NCBI GenBank assembly: GCA_000434295.1
Contig: HF994926.1
Location: 35,777-70,889 of the forward strand
Reading direction: 5' to 3'
Origin: Acetobacter sp. CAG:977
Lineage (GTDB): Bacteria > Pseudomonadota > Alphaproteobacteria > CAAGCB01 > CAG-977
DNA: 35,113 nt
Shown here: one piece after another, positions 15,903-24,061 of the stretch
How positions within the stretch are numbered: the first letter of the stretch is position 1
Layout: the number at the start of each line of letters is the position of its first letter
Notes under the pieces: model-generated
Seen by the model: the letters and a program-made list of their open reading frames with translations, nothing else
What the model was told of the DNA's origin: nothing
The model's database searches: none
Program-made: the position numbers and the translations under genes

Positions 15903-17606
15903 ATGCATGGGAATCAAGTTTGGGAAATAATCGCATTTTTGGCTACCGTCGTTATTTTCATTCCGGTCTTTTTTAAGTTAAAAGTCAATCCGCTGTTGGC
16001 ATTTATCGGGGCGGGTATTTTGTTGGGCCCGCAGGTGTTGGGATTGATTCGCGACGTTCAGGTTGCGGAAAATATCGGCGATCTCGGGTTGTTGTTTTTG
16101 ATGTTTTCCATCGGCTTGGATTTGTCGTTCCACCGTTTCAAAGTCATGCGTTTGTATATTTTCGGGCTGGGCGTCGCGCAGCTGTTGGGAACGGCTTTGA
16201 TTATCGGCGGTGCGGCCTTTTTGATGAATAAAAATCTTCACGAAGCCGTCATCATCGGCTTGGCGTTGGCAATGTCTTCCACCGCCGTCGCGTTGCGCCT
16301 GATGCAGGGAAGGGGCGAAATGCACACTTTGCAAGGACGTGCTTCGGTCGGTATCCTGTTGTTGCAGGATTTGGCCGTCATCCCCATCATGGTGTTGTTG
16401 CCTCAAATGGCGTCTTCGGATACGTCGGTCGTTTCGGATTTGGGATCTTCAATCCTTAAAGCGGTCGGTGCCGTGACCCTGATTATTTTAATCGGTCGGA
16501 TGATTATGCGTCCCTTGTTCCGCGCCGTCATCGCTGCTAAAAGCCCCGAAGCGTTTACCGCCACAATCCTGTTGGTCTTTTTGGGAACGGCGTGGGCAAC
16601 ACAAATGGCGGGGCTGTCCATTTCTTTGGGGGCGTTCCTCGGCGGCATGCTGATCGCTGAAACGGAATTCGGACACGAAGTCGAAGCGGAAATCTCGTCT
16701 TTCAGCTCCTTGCTGCTCGGCGTTTTCTTCCTGTCCGTCGGCATGATGATTGACGTCCATTACGCCCTTACCCACATTCCTCAAATTTTGCTGCTGACCG
16801 TCGTCGTGATGGCTGCCAAAATCGTTATCATTTATTTCCTTGAAATGCGCTTCGGTCTGAAAAAATACGGCGCCGTTTCTTCTGCCGTCGTGTTGTGTCA
16901 GGCAGGCGAATTCGGTTTCGTCATCTTTAATATGGCGGCGCAAAGCTTTAACTTGTTAAGCAAATCAACTTCCAGCCAGCTTCAGATCGTTATCGCTCTG
17001 TCCATGGCTTTGACGCCGTTCGTGTTCTCTTTCGTAACGAAACGTTTGGATGCCGCGGCAGAACAGGAAGAACCCGCCGCCGCTGAACAGGAATTTGACG
17101 AAGACGACGAAATCCCCACAAATCATGTCTTGTTGATCGGATACGGTCGCGTCGGTCAGACAACCGCCAGAATGTTGTCCAGAAACAATATTCCTTTCTT
17201 GGTCTTGGATGCGGATTTCCATCGTATCGAAGAAGCAAAAAGCAATAACCGCAAATGCATTTTCGGAAACGCCACAAACCCGAAAATTCTCAGCATTGCA
17301 AACATTTCTCAGGCACGCGCCGTCGTTATAGCCATCAGCGGATATCAAACGGCATGCAATATTTTGTCCGCCGCACGGCTGATTTCCAAAGACGTACCGA
17401 TTTATGTCCGTTGCGACGACCCGTCAAAGTGGGCTGAGCTGACTCAGTTGGGGGCAACAGGCTCAATTGCCGAAACTTTGGAATGCGGCATTCGTTTGGG
17501 GGCTTCGGTCGTTATTGCTTTGGGCGGAGACGAACAAAAAATCCGTGATGCCGCTTCCGTTATGCGTCAGGAAAACGTGTTTAACACGGCGTTACCGCCG
17601 ACCTGA
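15903..17606 (+). CDS. CPA2-family K+/Na+:proton antiporter with RCK (TrkA-N) domain
   Basis: This is a KefB/KefC-like cation:proton antiporter of the inner membrane. The 567-residue product has about twelve spans in residues 1-385, including NPLLAFIGAGILLGPQVLG, SSTAVALRLM, LLLQDLAVIP, and SLGAFLGGMLIAE. An acidic linker (EEPAAAEQEFDEDDE) leads to a Rossmann domain starting with LLIGYGRVGQ at about 410, which would bind NAD(H) or nucleotides and gate transport. There is no C-terminal TrkA-C domain. The chosen ATG has GGAGG 7 nt upstream, and the first span follows directly; the longer TTG frame adds 23 residues. The ion cannot be stated from sequence. The gene is monocistronic and convergent with the ccm cluster. 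Confidence 0.88.
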   Translation: MHGNQVWEIIAFLATVVIFIPVFFKLKVNPLLAFIGAGILLGPQVLGLIRDVQVAENIGDLGLLFLMFSIGLDLSFHRFKVMRLYIFGLGVAQLLGTALIIGGAAFLMNKNLHEAVIIGLALAMSSTAVALRLMQGRGEMHTLQGRASVGILLLQDLAVIPIMVLLPQMASSDTSVVSDLGSSILKAVGAVTLIILIGRMIMRPLFRAVIAAKSPEAFTATILLVFLGTAWATQMAGLSISLGAFLGGMLIAETEFGHEVEAEISSFSSLLLGVFFLSVGMMIDVHYALTHIPQILLLTVVVMAAKIVIIYFLEMRFGLKKYGAVSSAVVLCQAGEFGFVIFNMAAQSFNLLSKSTSSQLQIVIALSMALTPFVFSFVTKRLDAAAEQEEPAAAEQEFDEDDEIPTNHVLLIGYGRVGQTTARMLSRNNIPFLVLDADFHRIEEAKSNNRKCIFGNATNPKILSIANISQARAVVIAISGYQTACNILSAARLISKDVPIYVRCDDPSKWAELTQLGATGSIAETLECGIRLGASVVIALGGDEQKIRDAASVMRQENVFNTALPPT

Positions 17607-17651
17607 TGCGTGCGCGGGAATTACAAATATAAAGCTTTATTTCGGTTTTTG

Positions 17652-18383
17652 TTACTGGCGTTTTGACAGGGGAACGGGTTCCTGCGGCGATACTTTGCGG
17701 GGATTGATGTTCGTTGCACCGCCGAGTTCGCGGATACGCTCATGAATGACGGTCAGCCACGGGTCGTTTGCCGACAGCAGTTGTTCCAAGTATCGCCACA
17801 TCGCCAAAGCCTTGTACGGTTCGTCGTTTTGAAGACGCGCCAAACCTAAAAAGTAGATGGCTTTCGGGTCATCGGGGCGGTATCTTAAAACGTTTTCAAA
17901 AGCTTTTTGAGCTTCACCGCTGATTCTGCCGTTATTGGCTTGTATCAGCGTTTCCGCCAAGGCGTGCCAGTTTTTAATGTCTTCGGGAACGCCCCATTCT
18001 ATGGCGTTTCTGAACGCCGTTGATGCTTCTTTATAGCGTCCGGCGGCACGATACGTTCTGCCCAATTCTTCCCATACGGGACCGTCGTCGGGCGTTTGTT
18101 CCAAATATCTTTCCAAACGGCGGAGCTTTGCCATGTTCTTGACGGACGTTTCGGCGGAAAATAAATCGCGTTCTTTTAAAGGGTAATCTCGCAGCTCAGG
18201 CGTTCCGAGCTTTCCGTAGACGAAGGGAACTCCCGCCGTGAAAAGCAGGCAGACAAAAATAATGTAAAAGTATTTGACATACTTTTTTATGTTATGCCCC
18301 TTATTTAAGGGCAAAATAGGCAAAATAAACAGATTTAAAGCGCCGATCGTTAAAAACAGGACGAGAATCAAAAATAAAATCAT
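17652..18383 (-). CDS. ccmI: Cytochrome c maturation protein CcmI/CycH-like (TPR)
   Basis: CcmI captures apocytochrome c for the heme-ligation complex CcmFH. The 243-residue product has two membrane spans (about 1-25 and 38-58), a short linker with RDYPLKERDLF, and a periplasmic domain of TPR-like repeats (PVWEELGRTYRAAGRYKEASTAF, WHALAETLIQANNG, KAIYFLGLARLQNDEP). It is smaller than typical CcmI. Its ATG overlaps the ccmH stop by 4 nt. The assignment rests on the double-span plus TPR layout and on the cluster. Confidence 0.75.
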   Translation of the reverse strand: MILFLILVLFLTIGALNLFILPILPLNKGHNIKKYVKYFYIIFVCLLFTAGVPFVYGKLGTPELRDYPLKERDLFSAETSVKNMAKLRRLERYLEQTPDDGPVWEELGRTYRAAGRYKEASTAFRNAIEWGVPEDIKNWHALAETLIQANNGRISGEAQKAFENVLRYRPDDPKAIYFLGLARLQNDEPYKALAMWRYLEQLLSANDPWLTVIHERIRELGGATNINPRKVSPQEPVPLSKRQ

Positions 18384-18799
18384 GACTCACCGTCCTTTGC
18401 CTTGGGCGCGCGAAACGGTTTTGAACGGCGGAAAATATAAAACAAAACGGCGGCAAAAAAGAAAACGTTTAAAAAGACGATAAACCTGTATTCATTATCT
18501 TCGCTTTTGTCCGGAGAAGGGGCGTCCAGCGTGACGACGTCGCCGTAATTCGATAAGACCAGATTGATAACCAATTCCTGCGGTTTTCCGTCGGTCAGAT
18601 GTTTTCTGATGAACAGGCGCAAGTCTTTTGCGATTTCGTCTTTGGCGACTTCGATGTTCGGATCCGAACATACCGAACAATGCAAGGTATCGGCGATTTC
18701 GAGGGCTTCCGTTTCGACGGAAGCTTCGTCGTCTGCCGAAACGGGGCTTGCCCAAAGCAAAAGAGCGAAGAAAAGAAACATTATTTTACTTATTTTCAT
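18380..18799 (-). CDS. ccmH: Cytochrome c maturation thioredoxin-like CcmH/CycL
   Basis: CcmH is a membrane-anchored thiol protein that reduces the CxxCH motif of apocytochromes. The 139-residue product has a signal peptide (MKISKIMFLFFALLLWASPVSA), the redox motif LHCSVC with Cys41 and Cys44, where most family members have LRCxxC, then EIAKDLRLFIRKHL and LSNYGDVVTL, and a C-terminal span (about 104-122). The family normally reads LVxRYGD at the second segment. The start overlaps the ccmG stop by 14 nt; a longer frame lacks a signal at its N terminus. Confidence 0.85.
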   Translation of the reverse strand: MKISKIMFLFFALLLWASPVSADDEASVETEALEIADTLHCSVCSDPNIEVAKDEIAKDLRLFIRKHLTDGKPQELVINLVLSNYGDVVTLDAPSPDKSEDNEYRFIVFLNVFFFAAVLFYIFRRSKPFRAPKAKDGES

Positions 18800-19337
18800 G
18801 GGCGGCCAATCCTTGCAAGAGGGGGCGTATTTTGTTTTTAAAGAATTGTTCGTCAATTCTGCCTTTAATGCGATAGGCGATTTTGCCTTTGCCGTCGCTT
18901 AAAAAGACGGCGGGCAATCCGGGAGCGTTCATGGCTTTGCTCCAAGCCATATCGGCATCCAGAAACGTTTTTTGGAAAGCTTTTCCTTTGTTTTTAAACA
19001 ATTCTTGAATTTTTTCGGGCGTATCGCGCACGGCGATGCCGATGATCGGCGGCGCATCGGGCAAGCGCGATATCTTTAGCAGGTCTTCGTATTCTTCCAA
19101 ACATGGCGGACACCAAGAGCCGAAGAAAACAATCAAAGCGGGACGGTTCGGAAAATCCGCACTTGAAGCTTTTTGTTGCGGCGCTTCAAGCTTTTTTAAA
19201 GCGGCGTCGGGCATACGGAAATCCCGTTTCAAAATGACGGGAGCGTTCATTGAAAAATCCAGCCTGACGACGTACATCATACGGACGGCTGCCGCAGAAA
19301 TCAAAGCGATCAGGAGAACCTTGAAAAAGCTTTTCAT
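18786..19337 (-). CDS. ccmG: CcmG/DsbE-like thioredoxin
   Basis: CcmG is a membrane-tethered thioredoxin that keeps CcmH and apocytochrome thiols reduced. The 183-residue product has one N-terminal anchor (about 3-25) and a TlpA-like domain with ALIVFFGSWCPPCLEEYEDL, where the active cysteines are Cys76 and Cys79. The later GLPAVFLSDGKGKIAYRIKG segment carries the cis-proline and the typical strand. The first 60 residues are poor in the usual LPDF-type motif. The start overlaps the ccmF stop by 4 nt. Confidence 0.83.
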   Translation of the reverse strand: MKSFFKVLLIALISAAAVRMMYVVRLDFSMNAPVILKRDFRMPDAALKKLEAPQQKASSADFPNRPALIVFFGSWCPPCLEEYEDLLKISRLPDAPPIIGIAVRDTPEKIQELFKNKGKAFQKTFLDADMAWSKAMNAPGLPAVFLSDGKGKIAYRIKGRIDEQFFKNKIRPLLQGLAAHENK

Positions 19338-21256
19338 GCGGTCTTTCTCCTTCTCCACGCCAACAACAGCAACAGGATTCCGAATTCAATAAAGAAAAGG
19401 GCGTTTCTGACGTACACCAAAGCGGGATAATTTTTTACTCTTACGGTAACGGATTTTTCTTCGATTTGTTTAACGCGCAGGATTTGAGTTGTTTTCAGAT
19501 TGAAATAGACGGCTTTAAAAGACAAAGGATCCGTTTGCCAACTGAAATCGTTTTTCCCCGATGTCAGAGCGGGCAGGGTTTCGTTTTTATTTTCAACGTG
19601 TAGCAAAAATCTGGCGGCGGCGGAGACGTTTTTGGGCGTCAGCGTTTCCAGCGAGATTTTAAAATCGGCGGTTTCGACCGATTTTCCGGGCGCCAATGTC
19701 GCGACAATTTCGGAACTTTGCAGCGCGGCGGTCGACAAAGAGAAGGATAAAGTCAGCAATCCCAATCCGCAAAAAAAGAATCCCCAAGATTGAGCGGAAA
19801 TGTTTTTGATTTTTGCAAAGACATCGCCGAACGTCTGCGGCAACGGTCTGATGCCGAAGTTCAACGCATCAAGGATGGACCAGAACAAAATCAGGGCGGG
19901 CAGCGACCATAACAACACATCAAAGTTTCCGTTGCCGGCGTACAAATAAAACAAAGCGGCGACTGCGGTAACGAACCAAAAGACGGCTGCGGTGGCTTTT
20001 TTAGGGACGACCCATCCCGAAATGACGGATTTTCTGCGAAACGCCAAAGCAAGGAACGCCGAAAACAAAATGAAGTTATATCGCATCATGTTTTCCAACA
20101 AATCCGGCAACAGCCGCATGGGCGGATCCGGTTCGAACAGGAACAGCAAGGCGGCAAAGGACAAAAATCCGATGCCTGCGCCGGGGATCAGACATGAAAC
20201 GGCGGACAAACCGATGAAGCTTTCTCTGGAAAAGAAAGAAAATCCCGTATCTTCGTCTTGTTTTCGGCGTAAAGAAGACGAAAAGAACAAAAAGAAACAG
20301 GTTATTCCCAAAGTGGCGCAAGAAGCGATAACGGGGTTCGGGAAATAAGGTTCATCGGATTTTAATTCAAGCAAACCGTATTCGGCGGCAAAGAATTCTG
20401 CGGAGAACAGCGCCAGCGCGCAAACGGAAGTAAAGATTGTCCATCCCGCGAAAGTTCTGGAGGTTTGGTTAATGTACAAAAACAGGATTTGAGCGGTCAA
20501 CAGGAACAGGACGGACAGTTGCAAAGCGGAAGAAGGGCTCCACAGCCACAATTCGTTGTCTTCGGCGACATAGAATCTGGTTGATAATTCCAATCCTACG
20601 GAAAAGATCAGGAACATCAACGCCGTCAGGCTTTCGAGCAAAGCGGGATAAGCGAAATGCCAACCTTTTGAATACATGCTGACGGTTTTGGCAAAAGTGG
20701 CGGTCAGTAAAGCATAGGCGGAGAAAGAAGCAAGGATTTTTAATGTCTTATAAGGTCTCAGCCATGCGGGCGGCAATCCCAAACCTTCCAAGGGAGGATC
20801 GCTGATTCTTGCAAACGGATTAGCCGTTGAAATCATCAATACCAGCAACATGAACAGCAACGCGCTGATAAAGAAAAGGTAACGCCCTCTTTCCTGATAA
20901 GTTGACAAGTCTTTTGCGTTAAAGAGCAGAAGCGAAACAGCCGAAAGCATCAGGATATAAACAAAGAATACGCCTTCTCTGGAAGCAAAACATGCCGTTA
21001 AAGCATAATAAGGGGATGTTTCGGATGAAAAGTTTTCAAAGACGACGGCGACGGAGAAATCGTTTGCGACGTATCGGGACATCAGGATTCCGAAAGAAAA
21101 AGCCAGCAATGAAGCGGCAAAGCACGCGCCGCGATATCCCAAGCGTATGGCGACGGCGGATCCTTTTGACCACAGTGTCGGCGAAAGGATCAACGCTTCC
21201 AGCCCGATGGCGGCGGTTGCGAACAAAAGGATATAATGGGCAGTTTCCGTCCACAT
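19334..21256 (-). CDS. ccmF: CcmF/CycK homologue lacking heme-ligating residues
   Basis: CcmF is the membrane core of cytochrome c heme lyase. The 640-residue, roughly 14-span product follows the family from end to end: an N-terminal ETAHYILLFA, FSVAVVFENFSSETSPYYALTA, NPFARI, a FSRES segment (SRES at 343-346), W491-G before a late span, and a final periplasmic domain plus last span. The heme-handling residues are absent. The WWD motif (WGGWWFWDPVEN in E. coli) reads ELWLWSPSSALQ at 235-246. The His positions corresponding to E. coli 173, 261, 303 and 491, as recalled, carry no His; at the last one WGMVAAHLG becomes WGFFFCGLG (491-499, His to Gly497). The reading frame is intact. It may be a neofunctionalised or reduced CcmF. 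Confidence 0.82.
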   Translation of the reverse strand: MWTETAHYILLFATAAIGLEALILSPTLWSKGSAVAIRLGYRGACFAASLLAFSFGILMSRYVANDFSVAVVFENFSSETSPYYALTACFASREGVFFVYILMLSAVSLLLFNAKDLSTYQERGRYLFFISALLFMLLVLMISTANPFARISDPPLEGLGLPPAWLRPYKTLKILASFSAYALLTATFAKTVSMYSKGWHFAYPALLESLTALMFLIFSVGLELSTRFYVAEDNELWLWSPSSALQLSVLFLLTAQILFLYINQTSRTFAGWTIFTSVCALALFSAEFFAAEYGLLELKSDEPYFPNPVIASCATLGITCFFLFFSSSLRRKQDEDTGFSFFSRESFIGLSAVSCLIPGAGIGFLSFAALLFLFEPDPPMRLLPDLLENMMRYNFILFSAFLALAFRRKSVISGWVVPKKATAAVFWFVTAVAALFYLYAGNGNFDVLLWSLPALILFWSILDALNFGIRPLPQTFGDVFAKIKNISAQSWGFFFCGLGLLTLSFSLSTAALQSSEIVATLAPGKSVETADFKISLETLTPKNVSAAARFLLHVENKNETLPALTSGKNDFSWQTDPLSFKAVYFNLKTTQILRVKQIEEKSVTVRVKNYPALVYVRNALFFIEFGILLLLLAWRRRKTA

Positions 21257-21311
21257 GAACTCGTTTCCCCGAAATTCGAAAAATCCTTAACTTTACAAGG
21301 TAAAAAAGAAT

Positions 21312-21349
21312 GCGCTTTTTTGCAAGGGACAAAAGAGCGCTTTTCTTTT
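21312..21349 (+). terminator. Terminator-like hairpin in the ccmF-feoA divergent region
   Basis: GCGCTTTTTT pairs with AAAAGAGCGC (ten pairs with one G-T) around a nine-base loop, followed by TTTTCTTTT. It is oriented as a plus-strand terminator, yet no plus-strand gene precedes it. It may be a leader attenuator for feoA or a barrier against readthrough. Confidence 0.5.
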
Positions 21350-21355
21350 GCGCAA

Positions 21356-21374
21356 GAGTATGATAACCTTCAAT
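21356..21374 (+). promoter_or_regulatory. Possible Fur-type box/-10 region upstream of feoA
   Basis: GAGTATGATAACCTTCAAT agrees with the classical 19-bp Fur box at about 12 positions. It contains TATGAT, which could serve as a -10. It lies 31 nt upstream of feoA. The match is modest and alphaproteobacterial iron regulators differ, so this is tentative. Confidence 0.25.
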
Positions 21375-21405
21375 AAAACAAAAGTTTGGCAGGGAAAACT
21401 TTTTT

Positions 21406-21666
21406 ATGGAAACAGAGAACGACATCATCCAAAATTTTTCATCGTTGCAAGCAGGGGACGAAGGTATCATTGCGGGTTATGCTTCGGCGCAACCGGAATA
21501 TCGCAAAAAACTGCTGGCGATGGGCATGACGCCGGGGACGCCTTTTCGCGTTGTCCGTGTTGCGCCGTTGGGCGATCCCGTTGAAATTTCCGTGCGCGGT
21601 TACGCGGTTTCCCTGCGTCGGCGCGAAGCGGCCGTCATTACCGTCACGGCGGTAAAAAGAAAGTAA
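21406..21666 (+). CDS. feoA: Ferrous iron transport protein A
   Basis: FeoA is a small cytoplasmic SH3-like protein needed for FeoB-dependent Fe2+ uptake. The 86-residue product has the family segments LQAGDEGIIAGY, RKKLLAMGMTPGTPFRVVRVAPLGDPVEISVRGYAVSLRR in shortened form LLAMGMTPGT and APLGDPVEI, and a closing RREAAVITV. AGGGA lies about 10 nt upstream of the ATG. feoB follows 18 nt later, so the two form an operon. Confidence 0.93.
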   Translation: METENDIIQNFSSLQAGDEGIIAGYASAQPEYRKKLLAMGMTPGTPFRVVRVAPLGDPVEISVRGYAVSLRRREAAVITVTAVKRK

Positions 21667-21684
21667 GTTCGGACGAAAAAATAC

Positions 21685-23823
21685 ATGGATACACCCTATC
21701 GGAAAATAGCTTTGGTCGGCAATCCCAATTGCGGAAAAACGACAATTTTTAACGCATTGACGGGGTCTCACCAATATGTCGGGAATTGGCCGGGCGTAAC
21801 GGTGGAAAAGAAATCCGGATTTTTCGAACAAAGCGGAAAGACGGTGGAAGTCGTCGATTTACCGGGCGTGTATTCTTTAAGCGTTTTGGAAGGTTCTTCC
21901 GAAGACGAACGGGTAACGCGCAATTTTTTGCTGTATGAAAAACCCGATTGCGTCGTCAACATTATTGATGCATCGAATTTGGAACGCAATCTGTACATAA
22001 CGCTCCAGCTTATGGAAATGCAGCTTCCCCTCATTTTGGTTTTAAACATGATGGACGCGGCGGCGGACAACAAAATGAAAATTGACGTTTTAGGACTGGC
22101 GCAGTCTTTAAACGTACCCGTGATTCCGATGATTGCGTCCAGATCAAAGGGCATTCAAGAGCTTAAAGACCAGATTATTCATGCAGATTTTCATGCGGAC
22201 GGGAATTTTGTTATTCCGTACCCCGCACCGATTGAAGAAGCTGTTCGCAAAATTACGCCGTATCTTTCGAAAAAATCGGAACGCGAAGGATGGCCGGTAC
22301 GCTGGCTTGCGGTTCATCTGCTGGACGGCGATACGGATGCCCGCTTTTTTGAAAGCGCCGCCGACGTTGCCGAAGTTAAAAAGCTGAAAGCTTCTTTTCC
22401 TGCCGAATACGGCGAAGATCCCGACACGCTGATCGCGGACGGCCGCTATGAAATTATCGGAGATTTGGCAAAACGGCTGATTACGCATGCCGGCAGAGTG
22501 TCTCAGACGGTTACGGAAATGATTGACCGTGTCGCTTTGGGAAAATGGACGGGCATTCCTGTTTTCCTGTTGATGATGTACGTAATGTTTTTGTGGACGA
22601 TTTCGGGCGGAGATTTGCTGATTGATCCGATTTCGGCATGGGGCGACAAATATTTGGTTGCGGGATCAGCGGAATGGCTGAAATCGGAACATGCACCGGA
22701 TTGGGTGATTTCGTTTCTGTCCGAAGGCGTCGGGCGCGGTCTGAGTACGGTGGCGACGTTTATTCCGCCGATAGGATTGCTGTTTTTGTTTTTGTCGTTT
22801 TTGGAAGATTCGGGATACATGGCACGCGGTGCGTTCGTGATGGACAAACTGATGCGCCGTTTCGGATTGCCGGGGACGGCGTTCGTTCCGATGATTGTGG
22901 CGTTCGGATGCACGGTGCCCGCCGTAATGGGGTCAAGGACGCTGTCGTCTTTCAGAGACAGGCTGGTTACTTTGGTAATGACGCCCTTTATGTCTTGCGG
23001 GGCGCGATTGCCGGTTTATGCTTTGTTTGCGGCGGCATTTTTTCCAGAAAACGGCGGAAATATCGTTTTTATGTTGTATCTGACGGGAATTTTTATCGCG
23101 GTTTGTTCGGGGCTGATTATGAAAAGCACGATTCTGAAGGGGAATCCCGTGCCGTTGATTTTGGAAATGCCGCCGTATCATTTGCCGACGCTGAAAAATA
23201 TCCTGTTGCTGACGTGGGACAGGCTGAAAGGTTTTATTATCAGAGCGGGAACCGTGATTATTCCGTTGGTTGTCGTTTTAAACGTTTTAAATACGGTGGA
23301 TTTTCACGGACGCTATATTCCCGATACGCCCGAAAATTCCGTATTGTCATCAATAGGAAAAGCCGTCGTGCCGGTTTTCAAGCCTTTGGGAATAACGCAG
23401 GAAAACTGGCCTGCCGCCGTCGGGCTGATGTCGGGCGTGATGGCAAAAGAAGCCGTGATCGGGTCTTTGGACGCGTTATACGGCACGTTGTCAAATGCGA
23501 CGGATGCCGCGACGAGGCTGACGGAATTCTTTGACGGAAAAATCGGCGCTTTTGCTTATTTGCTGTTCGTTTTGACGTATATGCCCTGTTTCGCGGCAAT
23601 GGGAGCTATTTTTAAAGAATTCGGGTGGAAATGGGTCGGCTTTACGGCTCTGTGGACAACGGGACAGGCATTCGCTTTGTCGACTTTGTTTTACCAGTCT
23701 GCTACAATAAACAGACATCCCGAAACATCGCTTTGCATGATTGCCGCGGTCTTGTGTTTGGAAGCGGTCGCTTATGCGGGGCTTTATTTTTTCGGGAAAA
23801 GGAGGCGCCGTGATTCTCTCTGA
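21685..23823 (+). CDS. feoB: Ferrous iron transporter B, GTPase-coupled permease
   Basis: FeoB imports Fe2+ across the inner membrane. The 712-residue protein starts with a G domain: G1 GNPNCGKT (12-19), G2 GNWPGVTVE, G3 DLPGVYSL, G4 NMMD and a SRSKG G5. A helical GDI-like region follows, and then a polytopic core with two Gate segments (GARLPVYALF, and MPCFAAMGAIFKEFG near the end), and the signature GCTVPAVMGSRTL. It is a full-length, intact FeoB. Its last 14 nt overlap feoC. Being linked to feoA and feoC, it suggests Fe2+ scavenging in a low-oxygen niche. Confidence 0.96.
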   Translation: MDTPYRKIALVGNPNCGKTTIFNALTGSHQYVGNWPGVTVEKKSGFFEQSGKTVEVVDLPGVYSLSVLEGSSEDERVTRNFLLYEKPDCVVNIIDASNLERNLYITLQLMEMQLPLILVLNMMDAAADNKMKIDVLGLAQSLNVPVIPMIASRSKGIQELKDQIIHADFHADGNFVIPYPAPIEEAVRKITPYLSKKSEREGWPVRWLAVHLLDGDTDARFFESAADVAEVKKLKASFPAEYGEDPDTLIADGRYEIIGDLAKRLITHAGRVSQTVTEMIDRVALGKWTGIPVFLLMMYVMFLWTISGGDLLIDPISAWGDKYLVAGSAEWLKSEHAPDWVISFLSEGVGRGLSTVATFIPPIGLLFLFLSFLEDSGYMARGAFVMDKLMRRFGLPGTAFVPMIVAFGCTVPAVMGSRTLSSFRDRLVTLVMTPFMSCGARLPVYALFAAAFFPENGGNIVFMLYLTGIFIAVCSGLIMKSTILKGNPVPLILEMPPYHLPTLKNILLLTWDRLKGFIIRAGTVIIPLVVVLNVLNTVDFHGRYIPDTPENSVLSSIGKAVVPVFKPLGITQENWPAAVGLMSGVMAKEAVIGSLDALYGTLSNATDAATRLTEFFDGKIGAFAYLLFVLTYMPCFAAMGAIFKEFGWKWVGFTALWTTGQAFALSTLFYQSATINRHPETSLCMIAAVLCLEAVAYAGLYFFGKRRRRDSL

Positions 23824-24052
23824 ACTGAAAGAATACTTAAAACAACACGAACAGGTTTCTTTGCGCGATGTCGCAATTCATTTCAATCTGTCGGAAACGG
23901 CGGCACAAGCCATGCTGGAACATTGGGAACGCAAAGGAAAGCTTAAAAAACTGGACAATGCGTCCTGTGCAAACGTTTGCGGGCACGAATGTTCGTCTTG
24001 TCCGATGCAGTGTTCCATGATTTACAGATGGACGGAAACGCCCGAAAGTTAG
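23810..24052 (+). CDS. feoC: FeoC-like winged-helix protein with cysteine cluster
   Basis: FeoC is a small winged-helix protein thought to regulate or protect FeoB, possibly via an oxygen-sensitive [4Fe-4S] cluster. The 80-residue product has an HTH-like N-terminal part (LSELKEYLKQHEQVSLRDVA, then AQAMLEHWERKGKLKKL) and a Cys-rich wing with Cys53, 57, 61, 64 and 68 (CANVCGHECSSCPMQC). The start is GTG with GGAGG four bases upstream, inside the end of feoB (14-nt overlap). The longest open frame starts earlier within feoB but adds residues with no family match. Confidence 0.85.
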   Translation: MILSELKEYLKQHEQVSLRDVAIHFNLSETAAQAMLEHWERKGKLKKLDNASCANVCGHECSSCPMQCSMIYRWTETPES

Positions 24053-24061
24053 TTCTTTTAA

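Noticed and set aside
17620..17645. ATAAAGCTTTAT palindrome between the antiporter and ccmI
   Set aside because: It is a short perfect palindrome without a loop or a T run on either side; not enough to call a terminator.
19334..21256. The CcmF homologue as a pseudogene
   Set aside because: The frame is open for 640 codons, overlaps ccmG by 4 nt, and keeps all predicted membrane spans, so divergence rather than decay is the better reading.
22638..23534. 298-codon open frame within feoB in another frame
   Set aside because: feoB is intact with all motifs; the alternative frame is low-complexity Arg/Gly/Tyr sequence with no ribosome site.
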